Origin: Ursus arctos
Lineage: Eukaryota > Chordata > Mammalia > Carnivora > Ursidae
Direction of reading: 5' to 3'
Length of the DNA: 64,000 nucleotides
Assembly: GCF_023065955.2 (NCBI RefSeq)
Contig: NW_026622930.1
Location: forward strand, 20,065,449-20,129,448
Made by a program: the position numbers and the translations under genes. Below, one piece after another: positions 22,467-33,984 of this stretch. Position 1 is the first letter of the stretch. Each line of letters opens with the position of its first letter. The notes beneath the pieces were generated by a model. That model was not told where the DNA came from. It was given only the letters and a program-made list of their open reading frames with translations, and did not search any database.

Positions 22467-22546
22467 AAACATTTGCTGAGTTCCTACTCAGTGTCAGGGA
22501 AAAAGCTCTTGCCTGGAGGAACTCACAAATCTGAGAGAAAACTTTT
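22467..22546 (-). mobile_element. L2 3' end between two CAN-SINEs
   Basis: AACATTTGCTGAGTTCCTACT, then CAGTGTCAGGGA and TGCCTGGAGGAACTCACA, is the antisense of the L2 3' terminus. It continues beyond the second SINE at 22761. Confidence 0.65.
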
Positions 22547-22574
22547 TTTTTAAGATTTTATTTATTTATTTATT

Positions 22575-22615
<41 letters not shown>

Positions 22616-22760
22616 GGAAAGGAGAGAGAGAATCTGAAGCAGATTCCCCACTGAGCGCAGAGCCCAACATAGGGCTGGATCTCACAACCCTGAGATCATG
22701 ACCTCAGCCAAAATCAAGAATTAGACACTTAACCAACTGAGCTACCCACGTGCCCCTGGG
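22547..22760 (-). mobile_element. CAN-SINE, inverted, with expanded (GA)n
   Basis: Antisense copy: T tail, TAAGATTTTATTTATTTATTT, an expanded GA run at about 22578-22611, GATTCCCCACTGAGCGCAGA, TGAGATCATGACCTCAGCC, CACCGT-like end CACGTGCCCC. The 12-base target duplication GAGAAAACTTTT (22535-22546 and 22761-22772) is perfect. It faces the SINE at 22257-22466 from 80 bases away. Confidence 0.95.
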
Positions 22761-23110
22761 GAGAAAACTTTTGAAGCAATTCTGTAGTCTCTCCATGCCC
22801 CATACAATAAATATATATAATATAACAATTGAATGAATAATTTTGATAAATGTAAGTAAGTATATATGTAATCCTATAGGAATGGGAAAGGAGTTGCACA
22901 TACTTATGACCAGGGAAATGTAGACAGGTTTCCCAGTGGGGATGAGTCTTGAGCCCAGTCTTAAAAGATGAGCAGCTGCTTAACAGGCAAAGGAGAGGGG
23001 ACAATTATAGGGAGTGGGGAATGGACTCAAACCAGAGGCATAAAAAAGTTTTGTCCTATTCCAGGAACTGGAAGTGGTTTCATAGGGCTAGGAAATGCAA
23101 AACAATACAT
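22761..23110 (-). mobile_element. L2 LINE fragment, continued
   Basis: Antisense L2 after the SINE: GGTTTCCCAGTGGGGATGAG, TCTTGAGCCCAGTCTTAAAAG, ATGAGCAGCTGCTTAACAGGC, TTCCAGGAACTGGAAGTGG. Diverged. Confidence 0.6.
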
Positions 23111-24179
23111 TATTATTCAAACATTAGCATCCCCTTGTTTTACACCAAACACATGTGAAATTTGGAAATGCAACGGGAAGATTCAAACATGACCAAGTTA
23201 ATTTAGTGCACAGTGATACGCAAGGAAGTACCATTTCACAATTAAATCCATAATTTAAGCAGCAAAATCTTAGGAAGGATCAGAGGTTTTAAAATTACAT
23301 TTCACATATAAAATCAAGGAAAATAATTTGACCTTGGGAGCAAACCAAACGTTATTTTCTCTGTTTTCATTATCACTATGTAGTATTTCTATAATTACAC
23401 TGTCAAACAATATTAATATTGATGACTTATGAGACCCCTCATGACCACCGTTTTGGCCCCTAGAAGAATACACAAAGTAAACATGAAAATATTTAGAATC
23501 GATATCTACTTTGCCTCTAAAAAGAAACAAAATCCAACATAAGACTTGACTGTTTTAGGTGGGCATTGGAATGTTTCTATTAGCTCTTTGTTTTTATAAC
23601 AAGGAGGAAGTATTGCACACAAAGAATACATTAAGTGAGATGAGGTTTTGTAAGTGAAGCGTAACTCTTCTACCAGAGACACTAAACCAATGGACTAAAG
23701 GTAGACCATCTCAGCTGTCACCACTTAATCCAGCGTGGTACCCAAGCAACACAAGAGGGGAATCGAAGGGAAAAGTTGACTTCATTTGCTTTAGGTAATG
23801 AGTATCCTGCATTTAAAGTAGTCCAACTAATTAGAAATCAGCAGTGCTTAGCAGACAGTAGAAATTATCTAACCTGGACTCTGGAAACCGTATTGAATAT
23901 CGTCTTGTACTCAATGCCAAGCAAGGTGAAGCTACAGAGACAAGTCTTAACAACAACAACAAAAATAGTTTATTCCTTTTTTAAGTCACCAGACATAGAA
24001 CATAGGAATTACCATACAACTGAGGTGCATTCGTTGGCTCTCAAAAGCTTGAAAGATAAAATTTACAGGACGGAGGAAGGCAGGAAGGAACATGCTGATT
24101 GAATTGACATAAAAGACATTAGGAAATGACATATGGAGTTTAGAGGTGGAGAGGTGGCTCAGAAATCATCCAACCCAAA
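23111..24179. other. Unannotated non-coding sequence
   Basis: No gene recognised. The frame at 23776-24102 (plus, 108 codons) has no domain or repeat I know. A short CAA repeat lies at 23950-23962. Confidence 0.45.
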
Positions 24180-24590
24180 TCTTAACAGTCTTTCAATGTG
24201 ACACCAGCGCCTTGTCTGTACTTGTCCAACTCCCCAGGCTTCTACTTGTCCTAATGTTCCTGCTACATTGGCCTTCGCACGTGTTTTTTCTTTCTGAATG
24301 TTCTTTTTTCCAATATTCACCTCCAACCTTTTCCATTTTTCCCAAAGTCCTGCTCTGAATTCCACTCCTAAACCCATGTCATATTGCCTGCCCCATTCTA
24401 GGCTCTCATTTGTATCATTATTTCTCCTTTCCAGTAGGTATCATAGTGTTATATTTACTTGTGTGATTGAAAAGTGTCTGTCTCCCCCTCTGGATGATAA
24501 GCTTCATGTGAGTAGCAACCAAGTCTATTTTGTTTAGTTTATATCCCCCAGTGACTGACTCATACTAAGCCTTTTTAAAATTAATGGGTG
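24180..24590 (+). mobile_element. L2 LINE 3' fragment
   Basis: Sense L2: CCAGGCTTCTACTTGTCCTA, CATTGGCCTTCGCACGTG, AAAAGTGTCTGTCTCCCCCT, GGATGATAAGCTTCATGTGAG, ATATCCCCCAGTGACTGACTC. The order matches the L2 3' UTR. Confidence 0.75.
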
Positions 24591-24639
24591 CAACTTTTAC
24601 TCCCATCAAGAGAAAATATTCAAATGCCCCAGAGGTTTT

Positions 24640-24770
24640 TGCTTACACCATTGTAGGTGTATTTCTTCTAACTAAAATATCTTCCCTAGTTTTCTCTGGC
24701 TAATTTCTGCCCATCCCTCAAGATGAATCCGAACACCTTTTTTGGAAATACTTCCTCAACCTTAGTCTAA
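24640..24770 (+). mobile_element. L2 LINE fragment
   Basis: TGGCTAATTTCTGCCCATCC, CTCAAGATGAATCCGAACACC and GGAAATACTTCCTCAACCTT follow the sense L2 order. A second, separate L2 piece after the previous L2 3' end. Confidence 0.6.
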
Positions 24771-24904
24771 TAGAGATTAGTAACTAGAAGTCATGTGTTC
24801 CCGAAGTCTGCAAAGTTTAGAAAAGCTAATATCATGCAGTTAGATAGTGGCATTAATGGGACAAGATTCAAATACCATTGACCAAAATTTTATCCATTTT
24901 TTTC

Positions 24905-25010
24905 ATTTCAAAATACATATATTAAAACCCTACTACACATCAAGACTGTTGGGAACTGAAGATGCAAAGATGAAATATACCCAAGTCCAGTTACCAGTAT
25001 GTTTTAAGAC
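24905..25010 (-). mobile_element. Possible L2 3'-end fragment
   Basis: TAAAACCCTACTACACATCA, TGTTGGGAACTGAAGATGC and AAAGATGAAATATACCCAAG vaguely follow the antisense L2 3' end. Weak. Confidence 0.3.
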
Positions 25011-25099
25011 AATGACATTAAACCCCTATATCCAGACTTGTGCCTCACCTAAAGCTCCAGGAGCAAGGCTGCCAGGTGGATTGCTTTTGAAGTGATTGC

Positions 25100-25250
25100 A
25101 AATTTCAGTATAGTCTGCAGAACAAAGAGTCTAGGCTGGGTGCAAGAGACAGCAGTTGTGGGCCAGGCAACTTGGTCACTGACTTCCCATCTCCCCTCGG
25201 GTAGCTTCTCTTCAGCACTCTGCACTTCAGTTCCCTCATCTGTAAACAAT
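25100..25250 (+). mobile_element. MIR SINE
   Basis: GAACAAAGAGTCTAGGCTGG, GGCAACTTGGTCACTGACTT, CACTTCAGTTCCCTCATCTG, TAAACAATC: MIR order, with the CTCATCTGTAAA core intact. Confidence 0.65.
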
Positions 25251-25779
25251 CTTCTGAGTTAAATTTCTCTGTTTAGCATCTATAGACTGTCCAGAAACCT
25301 TAACAGTCCTTGAGAGCCTGACTCAGATTCTCAAAGCCTCAGACAGGAGCATTTTGGGAAAGAGAATAAAAACAAACCATCTGAGGTCTCCGTTATCCCA
25401 ATGGAAATAACCCAAAACAATAAGCTCCATAGTCCAATTACATCCAGCAGGATGTTTCCTGCTTGAGTCAGTACCTGCTAATCATATGGCTAAGCTGTCA
25501 CACAAAGTGATACATGCAAAAACCAGCCTTCTGGGGAAAGAGCCAAAAATCCTCTCTTCCTAGCCAAAGAAATCAAAAGAAGTGATTGCCTCATTCAACT
25601 CCCAGGGCCCTAGTGAGAAGGAATTGTTTCAAGCTAGGTAAATAAGTCTATCTTCATCTATGCATGTTCTCAAGGACATTCCATGGCTTATGAAAAAGGC
25701 CCAGAAAAATCTAGGCACACCATTAGCTCCGAGAAGTATCTCTTGCTTAATTCATCACTGCTCTTCAAGACTGAAATCA
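25251..25779. other. Unannotated non-coding sequence
   Basis: No gene or repeat recognised. Confidence 0.45.
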
Positions 25780-26025
25780 AGCAAAACATTCCCCTTACCC
25801 CTATCCTCATTTGTACCACATGCCCTTACTCTGTGCTCCCAGAATCCAGATGTAAGCCATTATCACAGTACAATTATTCATTAGTTTCTTTCATGTCTGT
25901 TATCCTGGCTGTATAGTGAGCTCCCTGAGTGCAGGGACTGTGTCTAACTTGTCCTTTATTGTATGCCCCATGACAAACACAGTGCCTGACACAGAATTCA
26001 AAAACTATATTAAACAAATAAATTT
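25780..26025 (+). mobile_element. L2 LINE 3' end
   Basis: TGTATAGTGAGCTCCCTGAG, TGCAGGGACTGTGTCTAACTT, GTATGCCCCATGACAAACACA and GTGCCTGACACAGAATTC match the L2 3' UTR in sense, ending near AAACAAATAAAT. Confidence 0.75.
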
Positions 26026-26029
26026 CATA

Positions 26030-26160
26030 TTTACCTATCTGTCTATTTTACTGGATTATAAGCTTCCCAAGGACAGAGTTTATGCCTTATTCTTTTTTAT
26101 ATTGCTGTTACTTAACTTAGATTCTGGCTTACACTCAAGATAGGCTTGTTGAGCAAGTAA
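26030..26160 (+). mobile_element. Second L2 3' end, head to tail with the first
   Basis: CTGTCTATTTTACTGGATTA, TAAGCTTCCCAAGGACAGAG, TTATGCCTTATTC repeat the same L2 3' UTR segment again directly downstream, so two L2 3' ends lie in tandem. Confidence 0.6.
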
Positions 26161-26394
26161 TTGCACACTAAAGGGATGGAAGCACCTTTCCTACACTCTA
26201 TCTCCCAACTTTAGGTGGAGAAGATTTCTTTAATGCCGGTTCATTATGAAGATGTCCATCGATGCTTCTTTGTATGGAAGCCTTTACACACACATGTATC
26301 AGGCTGGAAAAGCTCAGATCCTGCATGTTGTGGCATATCCTATACCCTCCTATAACCTTCTTCTATATCTTCCCAGTGTAGCAGAAATTCCAAT

Positions 26395-26560
26395 GCCCTG
26401 AAATTCAAAAATCCTGAGTTCTAGTCCCAGTTTTACCACCAAACTCTGTGAACTTGGTATGTCATTCAGCCTCATCTGGACTTAGTTCACTAATCTATAA
26501 AATAAAAGGATTAACTAGCCAATCGCCAAGGCTTTGTCCAAGAAATTTAACCTTCTGTGA
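26395..26560 (+). mobile_element. MIR SINE
   Basis: CCTGAGTTCTAGTCCCAGTTT, TCTGTGAACTTGGTATGTCA, TTCAGCCTCATCTGGACTTAG, AATCTATAAAATAAAAGGATT follow the MIR order. Confidence 0.8.
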
Positions 26561-27796
26561 AGCTCTAACATAAGTCAAGCCCATGACCATATGATTATAA
26601 TTAAACAACTGTTCTGGATCACTCATGCATCGACAATTCAGAAGCAAAGAACTACATGTTTCAGGTTATTATTGGAGCCTCGAACTCAAAAGACTTACCA
26701 GTGTGCTTTCTTATTTCTTGAAGAGGCCCCCTTCCAATATGGACTGAACAGAACAGTGTGTGGTATTAATAAATGAGGTCTCTGGACTTACAGTGTATAT
26801 GATGTCAATTAAGACATACTCAGCTTTTAAAGTTAAAACCTGAGGTCTATTGACTTCTACTGCTGTCATCCAATTCTATTGTGACCCTGGTGGCTTCAGA
26901 ACTTCCCATTTCTTGCCAATAAGATTCTCTTTTGCACTGTGTCGTCTTCGGTCTGCTCCTATTTAAGTCAGGGACACAGCTTGCGTGCATTCTTTTGAGA
27001 TTCATGACTCCTTTTTCTCTAAAAAAACACAAAAACAAAACAAAACAAAACACCATCCAAGTAATACATCGAAAGTACAATGAATTGCCCAGAGCCAATG
27101 GACCTCAGCTGAAATGAGCAACAAACAGCATTCTAGATGGCTCATTTTTACCTTCTATGGTAAAGTCCCCACCTCTATGGTACAAAAATCACCTATTTAA
27201 TGTAGGCCCTGATCATTGGGAAAGGAATATCCATTCAAGACAGTCAGTGTGCATAAGATCTAAGCATATACCGAGGATAAGTATATTTTCAGTTAACAGG
27301 GGCTGAGAGCCACCTGCCTCCTTCTTTTCATATACGCACATGCACACACATACACACACACAAATTCTGTGTCCAGTCATGCACAAGAGAAGGGAAATGA
27401 TTTTGAATATTACTTTAAAAACAAGTGGATAGAAAGGTTTCTTATTGATTCTACAGCATTTAGATGAGGACTGGGTGTGAATGTTTTTTCCAGGGTACGC
27501 ATTTCCTCAAAATATGCTCATCTCAGCAAGCAGATATAAATTACACTTTGAAAGATTGAAGGGTAACTCCTAAAAGCAAGCCGAGTCACTGGTTCAGTTC
27601 AGAAGTTGATGGAAGGGTACCACTTCTTGGATAGTACAATATTTTGTAAATGATTCGGAAGACAAACTTCAAGGAATGGGCCAACGGCAACCAGTGTGCT
27701 GTAGTCGGGTCTCTCACAGTAGTGATGTGTTCACTCTGTTTGAGGTTAGAATGGATAATTTGCCAAATAATCTCCCTTATTGGCCACTCACTTGAA
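26561..27796. other. Unannotated non-coding sequence
   Basis: No gene recognised. A short (AAAAC)n tract lies near 27023-27051 and a CA-rich patch at 27338-27362. Opposed frames at 26847-27098 and 26932-27117 overlap and are unlikely to be real. Confidence 0.45.
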
Positions 27797-27962
27797 ATAG
27801 AGCTTCTTAAATTTTAATGTGTAAATGATTCACCTAGGACTGTGTTATAATGAAGATTCTGATTCGGTAGGTCTGCGGCAGATCCTGAAATTCTGTATTT
27901 CTAACAAGCCCCCAGGTGATGGTGATGCTACTGTCCTTGGGCCACACTTGAGCAGCACAGAT
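27797..27962 (+). mobile_element. hAT-Charlie non-autonomous transposon, MER5-like
   Basis: AGCTTCTTAAATTTTAATGTG, AATGATTCACCTAGGACTG, GATTCTGATTCGGTAGGTCTG, TCTAACAAGCCCCCAGGTGAT, GATGCTACTGTCC and GGCCACACTTGAGCAGCAC follow the typical order of MER5/MER58-type elements. Non-coding; ends are decayed. Confidence 0.75.
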
Positions 27963-28046
27963 CTCAAAGAGACCAATCACCCCTCTAATTCCGTTGATAG
28001 TTTTGTTTCCCTTTTATAGTGACAAGAAATAGGAAGGATTTGGTGG

Positions 28047-28249
28047 GGGGTGCCTGGGTGGCGCAGTCGTTAAGCGTCTGCCTTCGGCTCAGGGTGTGAT
28101 CCTGGCGTTCTGGGATCGGGCCCCACATCAGGCTCCTCTACTAGGAGCCTGCTTCTTCCTCTCCTGCTCCCCCTGCTTGTGTTCCCTCTCTCACTGGCTG
28201 TATCTCTCTCTGTCAAATAAATAAATAAAATCTAAAAAAAAAAAAAAAA
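28047..28249 (+). mobile_element. Young CAN-SINE (bear-type)
   Basis: Head GTGCCTGGGTGGCGCAGTCG, body CAGGGTGTGATCCTGGCGTT and CATCAGGCTCCTCTACTAGG, tail (AAAT)n plus 18 A. The 16-base target duplication AGGAAGGATTTGGTGG (28031-28046 and 28250-28265) is perfect. Confidence 0.97.
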
Positions 28250-28265
28250 AGGAAGGATTTGGTGG

Positions 28266-29574
28266 ATATAAGGCTTTTTGTTCCCTGAAGATAGACTCCA
28301 AATGAAGGATCTCTTCTATAATCATTTCCTTTCCTCATTTGGTCACAGTTATCAGAACATTATTGGTAGATAAATTATAGTTCGCTGTGGTTGTATAGTC
28401 AAAATACATGGTGAAAATATTAAGGATTAATATGTATTTAGAATCACAGATCTCAGAGGAGGGAAGACATTGAATAATGTTGGCTCGATCAAATACCAAG
28501 TATCTCTAGTGAGCTCCCAAAGTGGGGAAGAATGGATCCAGGCCTCACTCTTACTGATACAGGGCAAAGACTGGAGCCCAACTGTTCTCACACCTGCAAG
28601 GAAGTGCTTGGTTTACTTTAAGTTTGTATTATTATTACTATTACTAGTATTATTATTATTATTAATGAAAAGTAGAGAGGGCACAATAGCAATTCATTTA
28701 TTCCATCTCTTTTCCCTACAACTGTATCTTGTCAGCATTCCATGAGATACAGTTGCAATACACACAGCTATTCCCAATTTACAACCTGAAAAAATCAAAA
28801 CAATAGCAAAATAAGCAAAAAAATTTGCTTGAGAAGATACACACACAAATGCACACACACACGGAAATACATGGGCAAAGCTACATTGAGGTTTTTCTCA
28901 AATGGCAACCTGATCTGTCATTAAGCCAAGCTTTCTCCCCGTTTTATGTTTTGTATACCCAAAATGTGACAGATAAAACAATGTGTTGTGTTGTTATTAT
29001 TTTTCTCTGTTTCCTTTCCTTCTGAGGCTGCCCATGTGCAAGCATTGATCTTCTTCTCATCCAGTGTTATATTGTGTTTTTTTGTTTTCATCAAAACAAT
29101 TAGTTGCAGCTCAGAAGATATAATTCTAGCAGCACATCACAGAAAATCCTGTTTCCTGTCTGCTTTAATGAAGTCAGGCATCATGGGAAGCTGAAACACC
29201 AGGGAAAAGAACACGTTGTAAAGTATAATTGCTTTCAAGAAGAAAGACCTTCCCCTGTGGATCCATTTTGGATTAAGCATCCTAGAATTTTTTTTCCTTT
29301 CCTTTTTTATTTTCTGGCCCTTCTTTAAGGATAGTTTGTGCACTGCCCTAAGTTGAGGTGCAAGGTTTGTCCAGCTTCCAGAAATGTTAATGCAGAAGAT
29401 GAACTAAGATCAAAGATTAATTTCCAGCTTGTACCCTTCATTCCAAAGAATGCTTTTCAGATACCATTCGTGCTAGTGTTTTGATGTTGCCTCATTAAAG
29501 GTATCTTTGGGCTGTCCCCACCCACTTTGACCCCGCCCACCCACTCAAATCCTGCTCGCAGTTCACTTCGCCTT
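28266..29574. other. Unannotated non-coding sequence
   Basis: No gene recognised. It holds a (TTA)n-like tract at 28626-28668 and a CA-rich patch at 28840-28862. The 91-codon frame at 28470-28745 includes a run of leucines from the TTA tract. Confidence 0.45.
28626..28668. repeat. (TTA)n microsatellite, interrupted
   Basis: ATTATTATTACTATTACTAG followed by TATTATTATTATTATTAATG; a trinucleotide tract with C/G interruptions. Confidence 0.9.
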
Positions 29575-29965
29575 TGTTGAGTATGCTCCCATGCAATTGG
29601 CCTTCTCTGAGTGTGTCGGGCTTGTTCCTGCTGGGAGCCGTTTGCTTTCACTGCTGCTTCTGCCAAGGATGTTCTTTCCACTCATTGTTGCATGCCTGGC
29701 TCCTTAGAGGGGCCTTCTCCAAACCCTCAATGTAAAGACACCCCAGTGACTCTCATTCACAGTGTTCTGCTTTTAGTCTCTTCAGAGCATTCATCACTCA
29801 CCACCTAACACTTCTGTGATTGGTTGAGTTCGCTGTTCGTTCCAATAAAAATAGAATCTCCATGAGATCAGGGACCTTTTCACCTGTGATCATCACTGCA
29901 CTGTGATGTACTCGGCACACAGTAGGTGCATAATACATTTTGCTGAATGATTGAATGAACAAGCA
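29575..29965 (+). mobile_element. L2 LINE 3' end
   Basis: Sense L2: TGCTTCTGCCAAGGATGTTC, CTTCAGAGCATTCATCACTC, AATCTCCATGAGATCAGGGA, GATGTACTCGGCACACAGTA, GGTGCATAATACATTTTGCTG and the typical GAATGATTGAATGAAC terminus. Confidence 0.85.
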
Positions 29966-30009
29966 AAATAAATCAATCATAAGGCACATGTTTAAAATCA
30001 CAGAATCTT

Positions 30010-30251
30010 TGGGGCGCCTGGGTGGCTCAGTCATTAAGCGTCTGCCTTCGGCTCAGGGGTTGATCCTGGAATCCTGGGATCGAGCCCCATATCAGGCTCC
30101 TCGGCTGGTAGCCTGCTTCTTCCTCTTCCACTCCCCCCTCTTGTGTTCCCTCTCGCTGGCTGTCTCTCTCTCTCTGTCAAATAAATAAATGAAATCTTTA
30201 AAAATAAATAAATAAATAAATTCCTTTAAAAAAATAAAAAATAAAAAAAAT
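30010..30251 (+). mobile_element. CAN-SINE with long A/T-rich tail
   Basis: Head GGGGCGCCTGGGTGGCTCAG, body CCTTCGGCTCAGGGGTTGAT, then (AAAT)n and A-rich tail to 30251. The 15-base target duplication AAATCACAGAATCTT (29995-30009 and 30252-30266) is perfect. It combines the GGCTCAGTC head with the bear-type 3' body. Confidence 0.96.
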
Positions 30252-30384
30252 AAATCACAGAATCTTAGAGCAGCAAAAGAACTAAACATTGATATCATCT
30301 AGCCACTCAAGTTCCAGAAGTATAAGGTGAACTCCAGAATTTAAAACACCATTTTAGAGAAGGATCTCAGAAGTCTCTGCAGCA

Positions 30385-30490
30385 GAGAGATGTCATTCAT
30401 TAATTCCTTCAGCAAACAGTGGTTTGGGTGACAGGCACAGTATAGGCTTCTTAGGGATCAAATGGTGGGAATGACACACGTGGTCGTTCC
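30385..30490 (-). mobile_element. L2 3'-end fragment
   Basis: TCATTCATTAATTCCTTCAGC, AAACAGTGGTTTGGGTGACAG and GCACAGTATAGGCTTCTTAG look like the antisense L2 3' terminus. Confidence 0.5.
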
Positions 30491-31894
30491 ATGGTGACTC
30501 TTAAGCTGAAATGTGGGGAAAAGGGAAAGGAGGAACCAATCCTGGAATGGGTTGGGGGAAATATCACTCTCCCCACCCAGTGCACTAATAGAAACCTCCA
30601 GAGTCCCAGAGGTAAAGAAAATTATACAGCTACCTAAAGCATAGAATACAAAATACAAAAGTGAAGGAAATAGGTGGTGTCAATTATGAACCACCGATCG
30701 GCGTTCCATTGTTCCGTGACTTGGAAAAACATAAAGCTATCAAAATGGAAACTAAAATAAAAATGAACTCTCAGTGCCATCTCTCGGAGAAACTTCCCAC
30801 CACCTCGGGTGAGTAGGACCCTTCCCACTCAGGAACTCACTATGATCATGATTGGCCCAGAATTCACAAGGGCCAAATGAAAAATCCTATCTGCAAGACA
30901 AACAACTTAGACTAGAATTTTATTCTTCTGAAAATGATTATTAAGGAGTTCCTAGGGGAAAGAAGATAAACTGAACTGTGTAAAAGAAAGTTTTATCATT
31001 AAGAAGGTGCAGCAGATCCTCAGTCAGCACTATTGAAGTGGCAAATTTCTAGGGACCCACGTATAAAAAGTATTATGCAATAGATAATTACACTCCAGTG
31101 GATGTAACTTAATCATAATCACAATTAGTGGCAGGAAAATTTAAAAAAAAAGTATTTCACGCAAGCATTAAAATCTGCCAACTTCAACAAATCTTGGTCA
31201 CTGGCACATATCATAAGCAGAATCTTAATCATAATACAATCTTGATTTCAGTTCCCCTTGGAAACCACAAGTACGGCCTCTTAATTATTATCAATGACTC
31301 AGGGGATAGAATGGGTAGATTTGGCTGCAAAACCCACCAAAAATTGTATATTTATAATAAATTTAGAGACTGATGGTTAATCTAGATTATTCTGGACAAA
31401 TGTGCTTGACTTTCCTGAGGCTATAAATGGAAAAAGAAAAGAATTACTGCTTCAGTTCCTCAAGTCTCCAGAGAATTTCATTTTCTAATTGAATGTTAAA
31501 AATGTTTCATCCACCCTATAAATCCAGGAGTCACCGGCCTTGGTTTAGGGAGCCACCAATCCAAAATAAACAAAAAAGAACAGTTTCTTCTCTCTGGCTG
31601 TGTCTGTATAATACCAAATTGACTATCAGCTTCAAAAATAATCAGTCAATTGTATTAAAAAGCCAAGCTGCTCTTAGTCCTACAGACACGGGCACTGAAG
31701 TTTGAGCAAATCTTTTCCACCAGTGTAAGGTCAAGTGCATACCCTCCATAGAGCTTCTATCAATTTCAAAGGCCTAAGTCATCATACCACAGATGAACCC
31801 AGGATAGCATATTCAATTCTTTATGCTCAGAGTAGTCTTCTCAAGGCAATGCAGTTTAAGCTCATTGGTCTCCCCACCATTCATACCAGGAGAT
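30491..31894. other. Unannotated non-coding sequence
   Basis: No gene or named repeat. Frames of 60-81 codons are scattered on both strands without similarity I can recognise. Confidence 0.45.
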
Positions 31895-32135
31895 GGCAAA
31901 TTTTCTTCCAAGGACCAGATAGTAAAAATTTATACTGCGAGGGCCACATATGATCTGTCACGTATTTTTCTTTTTTTGGTTTAGTGTGTGTGTGCACTTC
32001 TGGTTTTTTTGTTGCTGGTGGTGGTGGTGGTGGTTTTTACAACTGTTTAAAAATGCAAAAAAAAAAAAAAAAAAACTATGCTTTTCCCATTAGCCATACT
32101 AAAACAGGCCACAGGCCAGAGTTTGCCAGCTGCTG
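31895..32135 (+). mobile_element. hAT-like DNA transposon remnant with internal simple repeats
   Basis: The ends fit a common hAT-type non-autonomous family: GGCAAATTTTCTTCCAAGGAC, CAGATAGTAAAAATTTATAC, GAGGGCCACATATGATCTG on the left; AAAACAGGCCACAGGCCAGAG and TTTGCCAGCTGCTG on the right. The middle holds (GGT)n at 32016-32033 and a run of about 19 A at 32057-32075. Confidence 0.7.
32016..32033. repeat. (GGT)6 tract
   Basis: Short trinucleotide tract inside the hAT-like remnant, preceded by a TG run at 31985-31994. Confidence 0.85.
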
Positions 32136-33984
32136 TCTTTCACCCAACATCAAGATGTATTAGGTATGTAGAGCCAAATAAAGAGTGAAAGAAATGACTT
32201 TTTCTTTTGTTTTCACGACCATCCCTATAAGGAAATTTTACTTGGCTATTATAGCAGGGGATAATTTGTAAAGCTATATCACACCCATACCTTTTCACTG
32301 CTGCTTTACTAGTTGAAGCAGCACTAGCTGATATTAAAAATAAGCCCCCAAATCTTAGAAAAGACAAGTTTACTTTTCACCCCATAGAAGGATGAGCGGG
32401 GATTATCTCCTACAAACAGTCATGCAGGAACCCAGGCTGACAGAGGATCAACAGTATTCATACAGGTCTCCCAAGGTCAGCATTGATGATGTTAACATCC
32501 TCCAGCTAGTGAACAGGGAACAAGAAGGAGCACAGAGTAAGTACACCCTTGTGTAACCCATGTCCACCTAGAATTGACACACCACTTTCCATTCACATTT
32601 CATTGGTTAGAACCAGTCACACGGCCACACTTAGATGCAAGGGTAAAAGTGAGAAACATGGATGGTTTTCCAGCGAAAACCCTACAGTAAAGAATGTGAG
32701 CACAATTCTTGGTGGAGCTGGGGTTCTCTGCCCCACTTGGGACTCCTAATTGTTTCCAATTGCCCCAAGGAGCGTTGCCCTTCAACAAATTATAGCCAAA
32801 GTATTTCCAGCTTCTTCCAGGGATAGGCACACAGGCCAAGAATAAGGAAGCCATTGTTCAATATTTGTTTGATCAACATAGACTTCCATAGATCCATAGT
32901 TAAACAGCATTCCTGAACACAAGGCTTTCCTGAAATCTCAGATTTTTACAGGATACAAAACAAAGCATGAAGATGTGACCATGGAGTCAATGCAGAGCAG
33001 GAAGCAGCTAGGATATGATATAAAGGTTTTTCCCCATAAGTGGAGGGAAATTCCAGCTCAAAGATGGGATATGGGTTGGAAGCCCCAAGAGAAGTTTAGC
33101 AGAAACAAGACAAGGGTTAAAAGCTGCTTCTGTTTTCAGCTGGGCTCTGCATCCCTGGTGTTTGACCTAGAGTGGGGAGGCATGCCAACCCGAGGCCACC
33201 GAAGTGGAGCTGAAGGAAGCTGTGAAAGGGTGGGACAGAGAGAGGAACTGGAAGTTCTCCCATGTTTCCACTGGTCAACTGTTTATGGCTTCAGCAGATT
33301 CACTAGTTTCCACACAGCCCAGAGAGGGATAAATAAGAGTTAGAAATCTCCTGGATGCTGGGACAAAGCTGTAGAGGTCTATGAAACTGAATCGTCGGGG
33401 GCAACTATCAGGACCTGTCATGGGCCAAGTAGGAGCAGTTTCCTTACCAACAGTGGCCAGCAAGCATCCAGGCACTCCTGCACTAAGCAGAGATGCCTCT
33501 CCCCTCCGTGAATTCAGGCCATAGCTTTTCCCAGCACCCCATGGCACGAAGAGAAAGAAAAGAGAAGGACAGAAGTGAGAGAGTGAAGCCTGAAGCATCG
33601 AGCCCCCTCCAGAGTGAAGAAGCTTCAAACTGGGCAGTGGCTGAAATAATAATGCTGACGTTTGACTGCAAATTCAAGCAAATTGAACGGAATATTCTAG
33701 AATGTCATAAAATAAGTTGTGCTCTAGGCAACGTGATGGAACCTGAGAACAAAATAGAATTGAGTCACAGAAAATGAAAAGGTTATAATTCTCTGCCCCT
33801 GAGTGGTGATGCGTGAATTTATACCCGATCCACTATGTTTATTTTTGTTAAATCATCTTGTTCCCCCTCAGGCTGAAGGCAATATGGCAAAACACTTTTA
33901 CCAACTACAGAAAAGAGTATCTGAAGTATGATCTCACGATGTTAGATATGAAAACGTTCTTCATGGTAATGTGAGATTTGTGCA
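32136..33984. other. Unannotated non-coding sequence
   Basis: No gene recognised. 32580-32710 (CATTGGTTAGAACCAGTCAC, ACGGCCACACTTAGATGCAA) resembles a dispersed mammalian repeat I cannot name. Opposed frames of 122 and 117 codons at 32975-33343 (plus) and 33275-33628 (minus) show no domain. Confidence 0.4.

Noticed and set aside
27023..27051. Retrogene poly-A tail
   Set aside because: The (AAAAC)n tract has no upstream processed coding sequence and no target duplication.
32975..33628. Opposed frames of 122 (plus) and 117 (minus) codons
   Set aside because: They overlap on opposite strands and show no homology I can see; the locally higher GC content lowers stop frequency.
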